64,000 bases of DNA from Gerris lacustris (GCA_951217055.1 OX578286.1:33891307-33955306); one strand, 5' to 3'; numbered from the stretch's first letter, positions 48,012-60,904 are shown. Numbers and translations: made by a program. The notes: generated by a model from the sequence alone, not told the origin.

Positions 48012-49147
48012 GGTGGAACCAACCTAAACTGTGTTTGTTAGGACCGATCACTTCTGGAGATATAGATTGCGGTATATAGATTGCATCGCTAATCTATATA
48101 GCTATGCATTGGAAACATAAATTCTCACAACTCCTCACATTCTCTTGAATGACACACACCTGAATTATACAACTATAATTTCCCCTTATTTTTTACAATT
48201 ATCTACAGCCAGTAACTGATTTGGAAGATGGGAATTTTTTCATTGATTAGTACTTATGAAATGTAATAGAAACTTATATTATGTAACTTATGAAATGAAT
48301 AGAATAGCTACTAAACCTAAAACTATTTTGATGGCAATCCCAAAATTTATTGTGAAGGTCGTTGCATCAACTGAAATAATTTCAAACATTGGCAGGTCTC
48401 TGCAAGATTTGGCAGGACTCTACAAGATTTGGCAGGACGCTGCAAGATTTGGCAGGACTCTGCAAGATTTGGCAGGACTCTACAAGATTTGTCAGGTCTC
48501 TGCAAGATTTGGCAGGACTCTGCAAGATTTGGCAGGACTCTGCAAGATTTGGCAGGACTCTGCAAGATTTGGCAGGACTCTGAAGTTAGAAGGATAATGT
48601 GTCTGGAGAGTTGAAGAGAAAACGAAAGCATGTCTAATCGATACGACATGTGAGGGGGTGAGTTTGATAAGAGCGATAACATATCAACTGAACTTAGAGA
48701 CAAAGTACTTCTCTAGAGTTTGACTCTGTGCAAACATCCTAGTATTTCAACTGACACATCTAGCAACGAGATAAAGTTGCTACATGACACTACAACTTAC
48801 TTCTATAATTTATTCTCACTTAACTTTAAAAGTTTAAATGTAAAATATATTCATTAAGTTTTGAATAATTTATTCAATTTATGGAAATATATTTAAACTG
48901 TGACTTAGAAGAGAACAGGCTAAACAGAGAAAAATAAAAACATTAAAAAGATCGAGATCTCTGTTTTTAATCCCTGTGCCAGTTTGTCCATCTTATCAAA
49001 CCAAATAATTTGCTTATCACGGTTCCCAATATTAGGTAAATAAATCTCATACTGATTTAGCGATGCAATCTATATTTCCAGAAGTGATCGGTCTTAAGAA
49101 ACACGGTTTAGGTTAGCTGCAATTAGATTTTTACTGCGCATGTCCAA
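47988..49147. mobile_element. foldback element with about 90-105 bp arms
   Basis: Left arm 47988-48092 (GACATGCGCAGTAA ... ACCGATCACTTCTGGA ... TTGCATCGCTAA) is inverted at 49057-49147. The 960-bp interior contains a 20-bp minisatellite. No transposase. Confidence 0.7.
48392..48590. repeat. 20-bp minisatellite, 10 copies
   Basis: Unit CTCTGCAAGATTTGGCAGGA, with TACAAG and GTCAGG variants. Because 20 is not divisible by 3 all frames stay open, giving spurious reading frames on both strands. Confidence 0.95.
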
Positions 49148-49249
49148 ATTAAATCGTACTTCAAGTTGTATTGGGTTCATGGTTTTGTATGTAGATATTA
49201 GTGTGCACATGGAGAGCAAAAGGTGTAGAATTTGATTCCAGGTAAAATT

Positions 49250-49700
49250 CATGACATTTCAAACTCGGTCTGTCGGTCTGTGGCTCAATATTTGCGAACC
49301 AACATATCTTAAAAATTACTCATCTGATTTTTATGAAATTTGGATAGTAGGTTATAATTAGCCCATTTTTGTTCCCATATACTTGTGTTCTAACCTTCTG
49401 CGACCATTTTTCTTCTCTTCCACAAGCGCACAAACATAAATTTATTTACACCTATGTCTTGAAAAATACTCAACTGAATTTTATGAAATTTAGATGGTTT
49501 ATCAAAATTAGCCCACAGGTAGCACCAAATTAATTTCAACCGTCTGCGGTCTTTAAAATGTTGTTAAATTGATACTTTAATTAATGTAAAAAATCAAAAT
49601 AATTTTGAAACAATTAAACCAATTAGAAAATAATGGCTTGTAACAGCATTAATATAGGATGCGAGGAAACTATGTGCCACACAAATTGGCAGTCTTTTAT
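49250..49700 (+). repeat. R3 (INE-1-like) copy, head truncated
   Basis: From TCGGTCTGTCGGTCTGT through TTTGCGAACCAACATATCTT to the end motif GCGAGGAAACTATGTGCCAC. Shares every block with 49790-50380. Confidence 0.75.
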
Positions 49701-49789
49701 TATGTATATTTATCTGATTGATATTTTTATTTTTGTTGCAGATGTTATTTGAAAATATGTATTAGTAATTCGTCAATTCTTTTTTTATT

Positions 49790-50380
49790 GCTTCCAAGCT
49801 TACCGAAGGTAACGTAAGCTATGTGATCGTTCTGAAGAACGAAAAATGTTTATGTCTCCGATTTCAAAAATACCAAGACCTAAATCCGTTTCAGATATCA
49901 GGGATCATTTTTGGTTCCGTGTCTGTCGGTCTGTCGTTCAATTTTTGCGAACCCACGTATCTTGAAAACTACACGTCCAATTTTATTGAAATTTGGGAGG
50001 TTCATGAGTAGCCCATTGTTAGCCCCCCGTATAATTTTCAACTTTCTAAGCTCATTTGTTTCTCTTCCATACGCGCACAAACATACATTAATTTACACCT
50101 ATAGCTTCAAAAGTACTTATCTAATTTGTATAAAACTTTTATAGTTTATCGAAAGTAACCCGCAGATATCAAAAGATTAATTTGAACCGTCAGCGCTCTT
50201 TAACTTTTGCTAAATTCATACTTCAATTCAAGTAAAAAATCAAACAATTTTGACAGATTAAAGAAACGGGGAAAACAATTAAACAAATTAGACAATAATG
50301 GCTTGTGAAAGCATAAAATCAAAAAGTACGTGATAGGATGCGAGGAAGCTATGCGCCACACCAATTGGCAGTCTATTTTC
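49790..50380 (+). repeat. R3 (INE-1-like) element, near-complete copy
   Basis: Order: hairpin-prone TTCCAAGCTTACCGAAGGTA, TTCTGAAGAACGAAAA, CTGTCGGTCTGTC, TTTGCGAACCCACGTATCTT, GCGCACAAACATAC, TTTGAACCGTCAGCGCTC, and the end GCGAGGAAGCTATGCGCCAC then ACCAATTGGCAGTC. Best representative of the family. No open frame; amplified without coding capacity. Confidence 0.75.
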
Positions 50381-51282
50381 TTAATGTTCTGTTATTCAAA
50401 TAATTATGTTATATCTCAATTTTAATTTCATTTATATTCAATATCATTTGTAATGAGCTTTATATTCAAGAGCACCTCTTTTGTGGCTCAGGCCTTAAAA
50501 AAAAGGCTCTTAAAAAAAATGTATGCATACATAAATAATTACCGACCCGACCTAATTTATTAGGATGTATCCTCCATATATTAAAATAGAATATAAAACT
50601 TATTATTTTATTCTTTGTTAAAAAAAAGAATCAAGTTGTACACGGCGTGAATAGATACTACATCCATCCTAACATCCAACCTAAACTGGTTTAGTTTCTA
50701 AATATATCTCAAAATATAAACTAAAACAGTCTATTAAATTTACCACAGCTTTTCCACGAAAAGAAAGAAAAAGCAAAAATCCAGAACCCCAATTTATTTT
50801 ACCTTTAATATATTTTTAGCTTCAAAGTGTTCATTTTTTCTGAGAAAATTGAATGGAGTCAAAAGTATTAAGGCCCTGGAAGTATTTTCCAGGATTTTTT
50901 AATTTGAATTCACTATTAAAAGTACATGCATCGAGAGCTATCTAAATATATCTGTGAAATACAAATGTCTTTGTTCCTTTCTTTATTTAGTTTTCTCGGA
51001 AATTACATCACAATAGTTACAGTAGATTTACAATATATATATACTTTACACGAAAAAGTATCCACCTACAGTATATAATATAACTTTATAAATAGTTATT
51101 TATATACATACTAGTTAAGTAACCTTTATATATATTATATTATCCTCAAAACAGGGTATTTTTGGTTGAATCTCTGGCCATCCTACATAGAACTAAAATA
51201 GAGTAGACATGGTTTCTCAATATTGCTTTAAGAATTTTGTTGAGGGTTAAAAACCCAGAAACATAAATCATGTTTTATGTTA
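50381..51282. other. no gene recognised
   Basis: AT-rich DNA without supported features. Confidence 0.45.
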
Positions 51283-51861
51283 AGAGGTGGTTAGAGGAAA
51301 TTATAGATGGATAGTGGTGGTTAGAGGTGGAGAGGTGGTTAGAGGGAGTTATAGATGGATAGTGGTGGTTAGAGGTGGATAGAGGTGGTTAGAGGGAGTT
51401 ATAGATGGATAGTGGTGGTTAAAGCTGGTTAGAGGGAGTTATAGATGAATAGTGGTGGTTAGAGGTGGATAGAGGTGGTTAGAGGGAGTTATAGATGGAT
51501 AGTGGTGGTTAAAGGTGGTTAGAGGGAGTTATAGATGGATAGTGGTGGTTAGAGGTGGACAGAGGTGGTTAGAGGGAGTTATAGATGGATAGTGGTGGTT
51601 AAAGCTGGTTAGAGGAAGTTATAGATGGATAGTGGATAGTGGTGGTTAGAGGTGGTTAGAGGTTATTAATTATTAGAGGGGTTCGAGGTGAATGGTGGTG
51701 GTTAGAGGGAGGTATAGATGGATAGTGGTGGTTAGAGGGAGTTCTAGGTGGATTGTGGTGGTTAGAGTTGGTAAGAGGTTATTAGAGGGGTTCGAGGTGT
51801 TTAGATGGAGTTATAGGTGGAAAGTGGTGGATAGAGGTGGTTAAAAGTGGTTGGAGGGGGG
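51283..51861. repeat. GT/GA-rich minisatellite
   Basis: Nested units built from AGAGGTGGTTAGAGGGAGTT and ATAGATGGATAGTGGTGGTT, strongly strand-asymmetric (G-rich on plus). Confidence 0.92.
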
Positions 51862-51902
51862 TTAGAGATGGTTTAAAACATATAGAACTTATAGGTGGAT
51901 TA

Positions 51903-52076
51903 CAGTTTGTCCCAAACGTTTGTTAGTGCGTGACAGCGCGGAAAAGTTAAATAGAATAGGGTAGGGAGCCAATGAGAATTAAGGATTTAAAATCTTAAGC
52001 TCTCATTGGCTCCCTATCCCATTTATTTTTAAGTTCGTGACTTGTCAACGCACTAACAAACATTTGGAACAAACTG
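51903..52076. mobile_element. Tc1/mariner-type MITE, 174 bp, copy 1
   Basis: CAGTTTGTCCCAAACGTTTG ... CAAACATTTGGAACAAACTG with TA on both sides; a near-complete foldback around AAGGATTTAAAATCTT. No frame. Confidence 0.85.
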
Positions 52077-52149
52077 TAGTTCTATTGAACACAGATATAT
52101 TGAACACATTAGAGATGGTTTAAAACATATAGAACTTATAGGTGGATTA

Positions 52150-52323
52150 CAGTTTGTCCCAAACGTTTGTTAGTGCGTGACAGCGCGGAAAAGTTAAATA
52201 GAATAGGGTAGGGAGCCAATGAGAATTAAGGATTTAAAATCTTAAGCTCTCATTGGCTCCCTATCCCATTTATTTTTAAGTTCGTGACTTGTCAACGCAC
52301 TAACAAACATTTGGAACAAACTG
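52150..52323. mobile_element. Tc1/mariner-type MITE, 174 bp, copy 2
   Basis: Identical to 51903-52076, carried along by the block duplication and not by a second transposition. Confidence 0.85.
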
Positions 52324-52340
52324 TAGTTCTATTGAACACA

Positions 52341-53029
52341 CTTGAGGAAGGCAAGGAGTCTTTCTCTCTTTATAGTCTGCCACCAGGGTGCAGCTGCGCA
52401 TCACTAACCTAGGGTTGGCGTACGATTTTTGGTGTTGGGTTATATTTTTTTTCCTTTCCGTATTTAATAAGTATAGTTTAACTTTGATCTATTTCTATTT
52501 CAAAATTACAATCTATAACGAGACCAAATCCAACAACACTGGTATGATAAAATTAATTTATAAGAATAATTAAAACAGGAAAAACCACTTATGAAGTTGA
52601 AACGAACCTTTAAAAAAACCAAGAAAAAAGCATTTCTCTATCATTTTCTATATAAAAAAAAAGATAAGGATTGATAAGGAGTGAAGGTAAAACACGGTTT
52701 TCCATTAGATTAAGGATCGAGGAGGAAAAGCCGAGAAAAGGTGAAGAAAATCAACTTGATGAACCAATTTCCGAGAAAACTCTTATTAATTCCAGGAGCG
52801 GGAGGAGAAAAAGGGAGGGAAATCGATTTGAAGGTCTCAACCTCTGAGTATAAGACGTAGCTATATAAAGCTGCCGGAATCAGGAAATCACTTGATATGT
52901 GGCATTTCAACTTATTTCTAAACCTTCTATTAAATTCTAAATACGAATAACATGGGCAGGAACACGTGTTATCAATTTTCTTAAAATAATCGATTAAATA
53001 TAACTTCTCTTTGGATACTTTTTCTTTTA
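52341..53029. other. no gene recognised
   Basis: Open frames near 52388 and 52710 show no domain. Confidence 0.45.
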
Positions 53030-53156
53030 TAATAACTACTTAATATAAGAGCAACTAACTTAACCTATTTTATTTGTACCGAGGCTCTAACTTATTTAAA
53101 TGATCCTACTAAAATTTACAGCATACACAGTGTGACCAACCTTATACAGTAAATAA
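53030..53156. repeat. 108-bp satellite, outlying first unit
   Basis: AACTACTTAATATAAGAGCA ... CTTATACAGTAAATAA, diverged and longer than the main units; cut off from the rest by an inserted repeat. Confidence 0.85.
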
Positions 53157-53851
53157 ACAGGTCAAGTGTGTGATGGTCAGCAAACAGAGAGGGTCCGTAG
53201 GCCACACTGTATAGTTTAAGTAGCACCCTATTGATGGTGTTTTTTAAAATGCTAAAAAGCTTACTTTGAACTATCCTATGGGTCTGATATTCTCAAAACA
53301 CATAAACAAACATCCGATAAAGTATTTGTTTGCCACTGAACCGGACTACAACCATATAAATACATCGAAAAGACCATAATTATAAAAAAGCGTATTTTTT
53401 TCGAAATTTCCAAAAATTGGTATCTTTACTTTTAGTCGAAGAATGTTCAGGAATTTTTTCAGATTTTTTGCAATTCACATAAGCGAGATAGAGGGGGGGA
53501 CACGTTTCACACCCGCTTCAAACTCGCCTACGCTCGCCCTATCAAAGTTATAACCAAAGAATTATATATTTTTGTAATCAACTCGACGTACCCTTTCATA
53601 TGATACCCCCCACGGTGTCGAAAAAAAATTTTAAAATTTTTAACCCTTAAGTTTTTTCACCCTAATTTTTTTGAAAAATATTTTTTTTAAGTCGCTATAC
53701 TTTTAAAATATGTCGGTAGGTACAAGACACATACATGCCAAATTTCAAAGTGATCGGACGAAAGGTGTAGCCGTGAGAGCAGGCGACCGGACGGACGGAC
53801 AGACACACGCAGGAAAATATAAGGTTCCTTGGTTTTGCCTACGGACCCTAA
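53157..53851 (-). mobile_element. INE-1/Helentron-like element, family H-B, copy 2
   Basis: About 695 bp matching 38992-39702. A perfect 13-bp inverted pair AGGGTCCGTAGGC (53190-53202) / GCCTACGGACCCT (53837-53849): terminal on one side, about 33 bp inside on the other. Inserted in the 108-bp satellite. Confidence 0.7.
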
Positions 53852-55373
53852 TGGGTACTTCATATAAGAGCAACTAACGTAACCTACGAGGTTCTAACTT
53901 ACTTGAATGCTCCTACTAAAATTTACAACATAGCAGTGTGACCAACCTTATACAGTAAATAACTACTTAATATAAGAGCAACTAACGTAACCTACGAGGC
54001 TCTAACTTACTTAAATGCTCCTACTAAAATTTACTACATAGCAGTGTGACCAACCTTATACAGTAAATGACTACTTCATATTATAAGAGCAACTAACGTA
54101 ACCTACGAGGCTCTAACTTACTTGAATGCTCCTACTAAAATTTACAACATAGCAGTGTGACCAACCTTATACAGTAAATAACTACTTAATATAAGAGCAA
54201 CTAACGTAACCTACGAGGTTCTAACTTACTTGAATGCTCCTACTAAAATTTACAACATAGCAGTGTGACCAACCTTATACAGTAAATAACTACTTAATAT
54301 AAGAGCAACTAACGTAACCTACGAGGCTCTAACTTACTTGAATGCTTCTACTAAAAGTTACAGCATACACAGTGTGACCAACCTTATACAGTAAATAACT
54401 ACTTCATATAAGAGCAACTAACGTAACCTACGAGGCTCTAACTTACTTGAATGCTTCTACTAAAAGTTACAGCATACACAGTGTGACCAACCTTATACAG
54501 TAAATAACTACTTCATATAAGAGCAACTAACGTAACCTACGAGGCTCTAACTTACTTGAATGCACCTACTAAAATTTACAACATAGCAGTGTGACCAACC
54601 TTATATAGTAAATAACTACTTCATATAAGAGCAACTAACGTAACCTACGAGGCTCTAACTTACTTGAATGATCCTACTAAAATTTACAACATAGCAGTGT
54701 GACCAACCTTATACAGTAAATAACTACTTCATATAAGAGCAACTAACGTAACCTACGAGGCTCTAACTTACTTGAATGCTCCTACTAAAATTTACAATAT
54801 AGCAGTGTGACCAACCTTATACAGTAAATAACTACTTCATATAAGAGCAACTAACGTAACCTACGAGGTTCTAACTTACTTGAATGCTCCTACTAAAATT
54901 TACAACATAGCAGTGTGACCAACCTTATATAGTAAATAACTACTTCATATAAGAGCCACTAACGTAACCTAAGAGGCTCTAACTTATTTGAATGATCCTA
55001 CTAAAAGTTACAGCATACACAGTGTGACCAACATTATACAGTAAATAACTACTTCATATAAGAGCAACTAACGTAACCTACGAGGCTCTAACTTACTTAA
55101 ATGCTCCAACTAAAATTTACAACATAGCAGTGTGACCAACCTTATACAGTAAATAACTATTTCATATAAGAGCAACTAACGTAACCTACGAGGCTCTAAC
55201 TTACTTAAATGCTCCAACTAAAATTTACAACATAGCAGTGTGACCAACCTTATACAGTAAATAACTACTTCATATAAGAGCAACTAACGTAACCTACGAG
55301 GCTCTAACTTACTTAAATGATCCTACTAAAATTTACAACATAGCAGTGTGACCAACCTTATACAGTAAATAAC
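53852..55373. repeat. 108-bp satellite array, about 14 units
   Basis: Unit TAACTACTTCATATAAGAGC, AACTAACGTAACCTACGAGG, CTCTAACTTACTTGAATGCT, CCTACTAAAATTTACAACAT, AGCAGTGTGACCAACCTTAT, ACAGTAAA. Two sub-types alternate (ACAACATAGCAGTG versus ACAGCATACACAGTG). Confidence 0.96.
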
Positions 55374-55544
55374 TACTAGTTTAAATTTTCTATTCCAATA
55401 TGATTTTAAATATTGTGGCAAATTGATTCGTTTGTTCATTTATCGTTTTGTTTAGTACATTCATTATAATTTTGATTCCGGGGGTCTGGAAACATTCAAA
55501 TTAAGTTTTAAATTTTACTTCGGTTTTATCTTATAAGTTTCCTT

Positions 55545-55915
55545 TCTTCTATGTGCCACACTAATTAGCAGGCTATATTTATTTGCCATCATATCACCAC
55601 CATTTATATTTCTACAGCGAATATGAGAGATTAATAGACAATAATTATATTTCAAAATGTTCACAAGATTTCATTTAATAAAAGTCGGACATCGGGCGTC
55701 TCGGAACTTAACGGAAGCTATGTGATCGTTCTGAAGAACGAAAATATTTTATGTGTAACATTTCACAAATTCCATGACAGAAATCCGTTTCAGAAATGAG
55801 GGAACATTTTTGGTTCCGTGTCTATCTGTCGGTCAATTTTTGCGAACCAACATATCTTGAAAACTACACGTCTGATTTTAATGATTTTAATGAAACAAAA
55901 ACATTAAAATATTTC
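55545..55915 (+). repeat. R3 end motif and separate R3 head fragment
   Basis: 55553-55572 ATGTGCCACACTAATTAGCAG; then from 55710 GGAAGCTATGTGATCGTTCT ... TTTGCGAACCAACATATCTT, truncated. Confidence 0.6.
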
Positions 55916-55979
55916 TAGACACTGCATTAGATCTAAAACAATAAAGATGATGACAATGTTAAAAGTAGATGGTATCTTA

Positions 55980-56365
55980 GGGTAGTGACACACTTCACCA
56001 CCTGGGTAGCGCCACCTGGGTGGCGCCCACCTGGTTGATGCCACTTGCTCCCGCTACCTGACTTGCGCCACCCACTTATATGAGGGATGCAGTCAGCCCC
56101 AGATTTGATTTCCCCTATATTTGATTGAAGGAGTAGGGGCTGAGTGGCGTGACTTGGGTGGCGACGTGTGACAGGCTCAATTGAAAACAATGGGTTGACC
56201 GGGTGGCGCCACCTGTGGGTGGTGGCTAGACCGTCGGACGGTCGACCGTATAGTGCCACCCAGCAGGTGGCGCCACCTCGTGTGACAGGTTCCGTCTATT
56301 CTCATAGACGACCGGGTAGCGCCACCCAGGTGGCGCTACCTGGGTGGAGAAGTGTGTCACCCCCC
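55980..56365. mobile_element. GC-rich palindromic PIF/Harbinger-type MITE, copy 1 (386 bp)
   Basis: TTA duplication at 55977-55979 and 56366-56368. Ends GGGTAGTGACACACTTC / GAAGTGTGTCACCCCCC. Packed with self-complementary GGTGGCGCCACC and GTAGCGCCACC words. Strong GC contrast to the surroundings. No frame. Confidence 0.85.
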
Positions 56366-56642
56366 TTAGATTCAACAGAGCTAGAAATCAATAAAGTTTG
56401 ATATTGCAGCACAAAATATATCGCAACATCCAGAATTAAATATAAATAAAGGACAATAGAAAATGCTATTTTTAAAACTACATTCTCATTTTAAAAATGT
56501 ATTTAATATTCATATATATTCTCTTTTATTATCTAAAATAGAAAATATTTTATTAAAGAGGCAAATAACTAAAAATATAATAAGCTTGTTAGGAATATTA
56601 AAACTAATAATATTTTAAAACTTTTCTCTTCAGTTTATATTC

Positions 56643-56815
<173 letters not shown>

Positions 56816-57067
56816 ATAATTTATTTGGAGAGGATGGTACATTTTTAGAATGCTCTAATTATAATCTTTGGATGATGTTCTTTAGGGGTGTATACATTTT
56901 GTATATTTATTTATACATATATGCATATATTATATCATTGTACTATTATTATTATTATTATTATTATTACTTTTTTCTTTTCTTAATAATTTTAAATCGA
57001 GGGGGAAGAGTTAATTAATCAAAAATAAAATATTATGTACAAAAATAGAGAGGAATATATTAATATA

Positions 57068-58250
57068 CAGGGTGGTCCAAAAGTCTCCCCCCCCCCACCC
57101 GCCCCCCTCTTAACTTTTGAACGGTTTGAGATAAATTAATGAAACTTGGGGGATATACTACCATGAAAAGGGAAGTTGTTTTCATGCAATCACCCAGTAG
57201 GGGCAACCACCCACTTTGCCCCCATGCCACCCAACTTCAAAATTTCATATTAGAGCGTATATTTTTGATAGCATATTTGGATTCTACTGTGAAAAAAAAT
57301 AAACTTTTACTTGAAACTATTCTATATCTCCAATATTTTGCCCCCTACAGGGGGGTAAAGATAGCAAAATAACCTCCGAAATACGCCGGGGAAGTGTGAC
57401 GTCACTTACGTAAAAAAGTGTGTGTTGTTAGGTCAGCTGGCTCATAACATTGGATATACGACTGAGTTTTATCAGTGCTATTTTATTTTATTATTATTTT
57501 TAATCAATTATTTGTTTTATCATCTATAATGTTTACATTTATTGGCTTATTAATGATGTTACTGATACATGATAAGGTTAAAAACAGTTAAAAAAGCTTT
57601 TAATAGAGTAAAAAGAGCACATCTGTGAGTAAGTTATTTTACATCTTCTTTGAGTTATTTGTGAGAATTATTTGTTTTATCACCTATAATGTAATACATT
57701 TATTGGCTTATTAATGATGTTACTGATACATGATAAGGTTAAAAACAGTTAAAAAAGCTTTTAATAGAGTAAAAAGAGCACATCTGTGAGTAAGTTATTT
57801 TACATCTTCTTTGAGTTATTTGTGAGAATTATTTGTTTTATCACCTATAATGTAAACATTTGTTGGCTTATTAATGATGTTACTAATATATGATAAGGTT
57901 AGAAACGGTTAAAAAAGCTTTTAATAGAATGAAAAGAGGAAAAAACTATAAAATGCTCACAGAACTCTAGCTAACAATGGTTTGTTATGAGCCAGAAAAA
58001 ATAACCTGACGAAAAATCGTGGAGGGCGCATGACGTCACAGCAACCTTTGTCACTTTTACGTAACCTCATAGACGCGACGTATAGTAAAAAAAATAACAC
58101 TTAGATCGATATAAAATCTAAACGGTTTGAAATAAAGTAATGGCACTTGGGAAATCTGTACCATGTAAAGGGAAGTGTATGGGTCATTTTCAAATAAAAT
58201 GTACCTTTAGTTTTTATTCAAGTAACACTCATTACATTAAATATATTTAC
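57068..58250. repeat. composite repeat: direct-repeat ends, inner inverted words, 160-bp tandem core
   Basis: 57117-57190 and 58126-58200 are related direct repeats (ACGGTTTGARATAAA ... GAAAAGGGAAGT). Between them, GCTCATAACATTGG and its near-inverse, and GTGACGTCAC / TGACGTCAC, face each other around the tandem core. Element class unknown. Confidence 0.5.
57506..57945. repeat. 160-bp tandem repeat, 2.8 copies
   Basis: Copies start AATTATTTGTTTTATCAYCT at 57506, 57666 and 57827. Confidence 0.93.
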
Positions 58251-58339
58251 ATCATATTTACATAATATTTTACGAAACTAGTTGGTAAAAACTTAGTTTT
58301 TTTCTTTAGACTCATTACATTATGGTAACACTCATAAAC

Positions 58340-58716
58340 AGGTGTTTATTTACACACATAAATCCTTTTCAGACATCAGGGAACATTTTTGGTTTCGTTT
58401 CTGTCTATCGGTCTGTATGTCAATCAATTTTTGCGAACCAACATATCATAAAAACGACTCGTCCGATTTTAGGGATATTTGCATGGTAGGTCATAATTTG
58501 TTTGTTGTTGGACGTTGGACCAATAAAAAATGTCATTTGTTTCTCTTCCACATGCGCACAAACATACATTTATTTACACCTATATCTTCAAAAGTTCTCA
58601 TCTTATTTGTATGAAACTTTTATATTTTATTGAAAGTAAGCCGCAGATAGCCCCAGATATATTTGAACTGTATGCGCTCTATAATGTTTGCTTAATTATT
58701 GATACTTTAATTAATT
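58340..58716 (+). repeat. R3 (INE-1-like) copy, left part, split by nested insertions
   Basis: TTTCAGACATCAGGGAACAT ... CTGTCTATCGGTCTGT ... GCGCACAAACATAC ... GTATGCGCTC; its right part resumes at 59259. Confidence 0.75.
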
Positions 58717-58965
58717 TAAAAATTCAATTTTTAAGATTTTGGTTGTATTTATACTACGGAACGTTTAAATTTTAATTTAAATCAAATTATAATTACTATT
58801 TACAACGGGAGACAGAGAAAAACAGACTTCAGCACCGGGATTGGAACCACGGGCTATTTTTCTCTGTCTCCCGTTGTAAATAGTAATTATAATTTGATTT
58901 AAATTAAAATTTAAACTTTCCGTAGCATGAGTACTACCAAAAACTTAAAAATTGAATTTCTAATT
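58717..58965. repeat. S2 foldback with tRNA-like loop, nested in R3
   Basis: Arms of about 115 bp: AAATTCAATTTTTAAGATTT ... TTTACAACGGGAGACAGAGA and its inverse. The loop holds CAGCACCGGGATTGGAACCA, the reverse complement of a B-box (GGTTCCAATCC). Confidence 0.75.
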
Positions 58966-59124
58966 GATTGTACTGGGTACAGGTACTAATTGGGTACTTT
59001 ATAATTACAAGCGTTATTTCTCGATTTAGTTTTAATGTCGTTAATGTTGACTTCTAGACTTGTGAAAAAATTTGAAAGCTTAATTCGGGACTAGGTATCG
59101 TTATCGACAGAGGAAATTATTCTT

Positions 59125-59258
59125 CAGTATAGCTTAGTTGGCTAGAGCGTCTTTACTGGAAATAAAGGCCTGTGGTTCGAATCCCGGTGCTGATGTCTAT
59201 TTTTCTCTGTCTGTCTCCCGTTGTAAATAGTAATTATAATTTTATTTAAATTATTCAT
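59125..59258 (+). mobile_element. tRNA-derived SINE copy (family S2) with cloverleaf-like head
   Basis: A-box TAGCTTAGTTGG, B-box GGTTCGAATCC. An anticodon arm CTTTA-CTGGAAA-TAAAG pairs perfectly, with loop bases placing GGA at the anticodon. TTCAGTA / TGCTGAT can pair as an acceptor stem with a mismatch, but the T stem does not pair well. So this is tRNA-derived, not a working tRNA gene. The body CTCCCGTTGTAAATAGTAAT then TATAATT is shared with the S2 foldback arms. Confidence 0.7.
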
Positions 59259-59412
59259 TTAAAAATTTAAAACAATTTTGCCATATATAAAAAAAACGGG
59301 GGAAACAATTAAATAAATTTGTCAATAATGGCTTGTAAAAACATAATCAATAAAGGTCGTGATAGGATGCGAGGAAGCTATGTGCCACACTAATTGGCAG
59401 TCTATTTTAGTA
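59259..59412 (+). repeat. R3 copy, right part
   Basis: Resumes after the nested insertions (AAAACAATTTTGCC) and ends in GGAAGCTATGTGCCACACTA then ATTGGCAGTCTA. Confidence 0.75.
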
Positions 59413-60149
<737 letters not shown>

Positions 60150-60151
<2 letters not shown>

Positions 60152-60763
60152 GACAGTTTATTTTTCAAAGAACAGTGGTACGTGGTCAGAGATACGTATA
60201 CCATCGTCATCTAACTGAATCTATAATTAGAATTTTGAACAAAAAAAAAGAAAAAAAAAAGAAATCTCCCTTCTTTACTAAATCTCTAAGTCTTGTATAA
60301 GAAAAAAGAAAAAGGCAACACTGATTCATGACCTCTAAAGAAAAAAAAATAATACACTAGACCTTAATGTTACCCCCGAAAAAAAAAAACACTAAATAAA
60401 TAACTAGTGCCTTTTTTTTATATATTATTATTACACATAAGTAATTTTGAAACACTGACAAGCAGTAATATATAATGAGGGGAATTACGATGTGTTTCTG
60501 TATTATGACTTCTATGATCTTGATTTAGATTTTACAATATATATATATGTATAAAATAAAATAAAAATTACTAAATCAGCCTTTCCATTTTTTTTTTTGT
60601 TTTTTTTTTTATACTAAGTATTCTTGATGACACATAATAAAATTAAAATGTGTTAACACATTTATTTCAATAGAAATAAATTAATATTAGTTTTAGTGAA
60701 ATTTTATTTGATAGGGTGGTTTTTGTTTATAATTTTAAATATATTTTATTTAAAATATTATCG
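60150..60763. other. no gene recognised
   Basis: Rich in A and T homopolymers; nothing coding. Confidence 0.5.
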
Positions 60764-60904
60764 CCTATGCTACAATAATTGGACGTGAGGAAGTAGCGTA
60801 CCACAATAATTGGACGTGAGGAAGTAGCGTGCCACAATAATTGGACGTGAGGAAGTAGCGTGCCACAATAATTGGAAGTGAGGAAGTAGCGTGCCACAAT
60901 AATT
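60764..60904. repeat. 31-bp tandem array of an R3-end-like motif
   Basis: Four-plus units GGACGTGAGGAAGTAGCGTG then CCACAATAATT. Each resembles the R3 end GCGAGGAAGCTATGTGCCAC then ACTAATTGG. Confidence 0.85.

Larger units (their letters stand above)
51862..52340. repeat. exact tandem duplication of a 232-bp block carrying a MITE
   Basis: 51862-52093 and 52109-52340 read identical, separated by GATATATTGAACACA. TTGAACACA at the junction suggests microhomology. Confidence 0.93.

Noticed and set aside
48256..48703. Leu/Asp/Trp-containing repeat protein frames on both strands
   Set aside because: A 20-bp tandem repeat lacks stops in several frames on both strands. This is an artefact of the unit, not a leucine-rich repeat gene.
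59125..59200. Functional tRNA-Ser gene with GGA anticodon
   Set aside because: The T stem does not pair, the long variable arm of tRNA-Ser is absent and the head continues into a SINE body.
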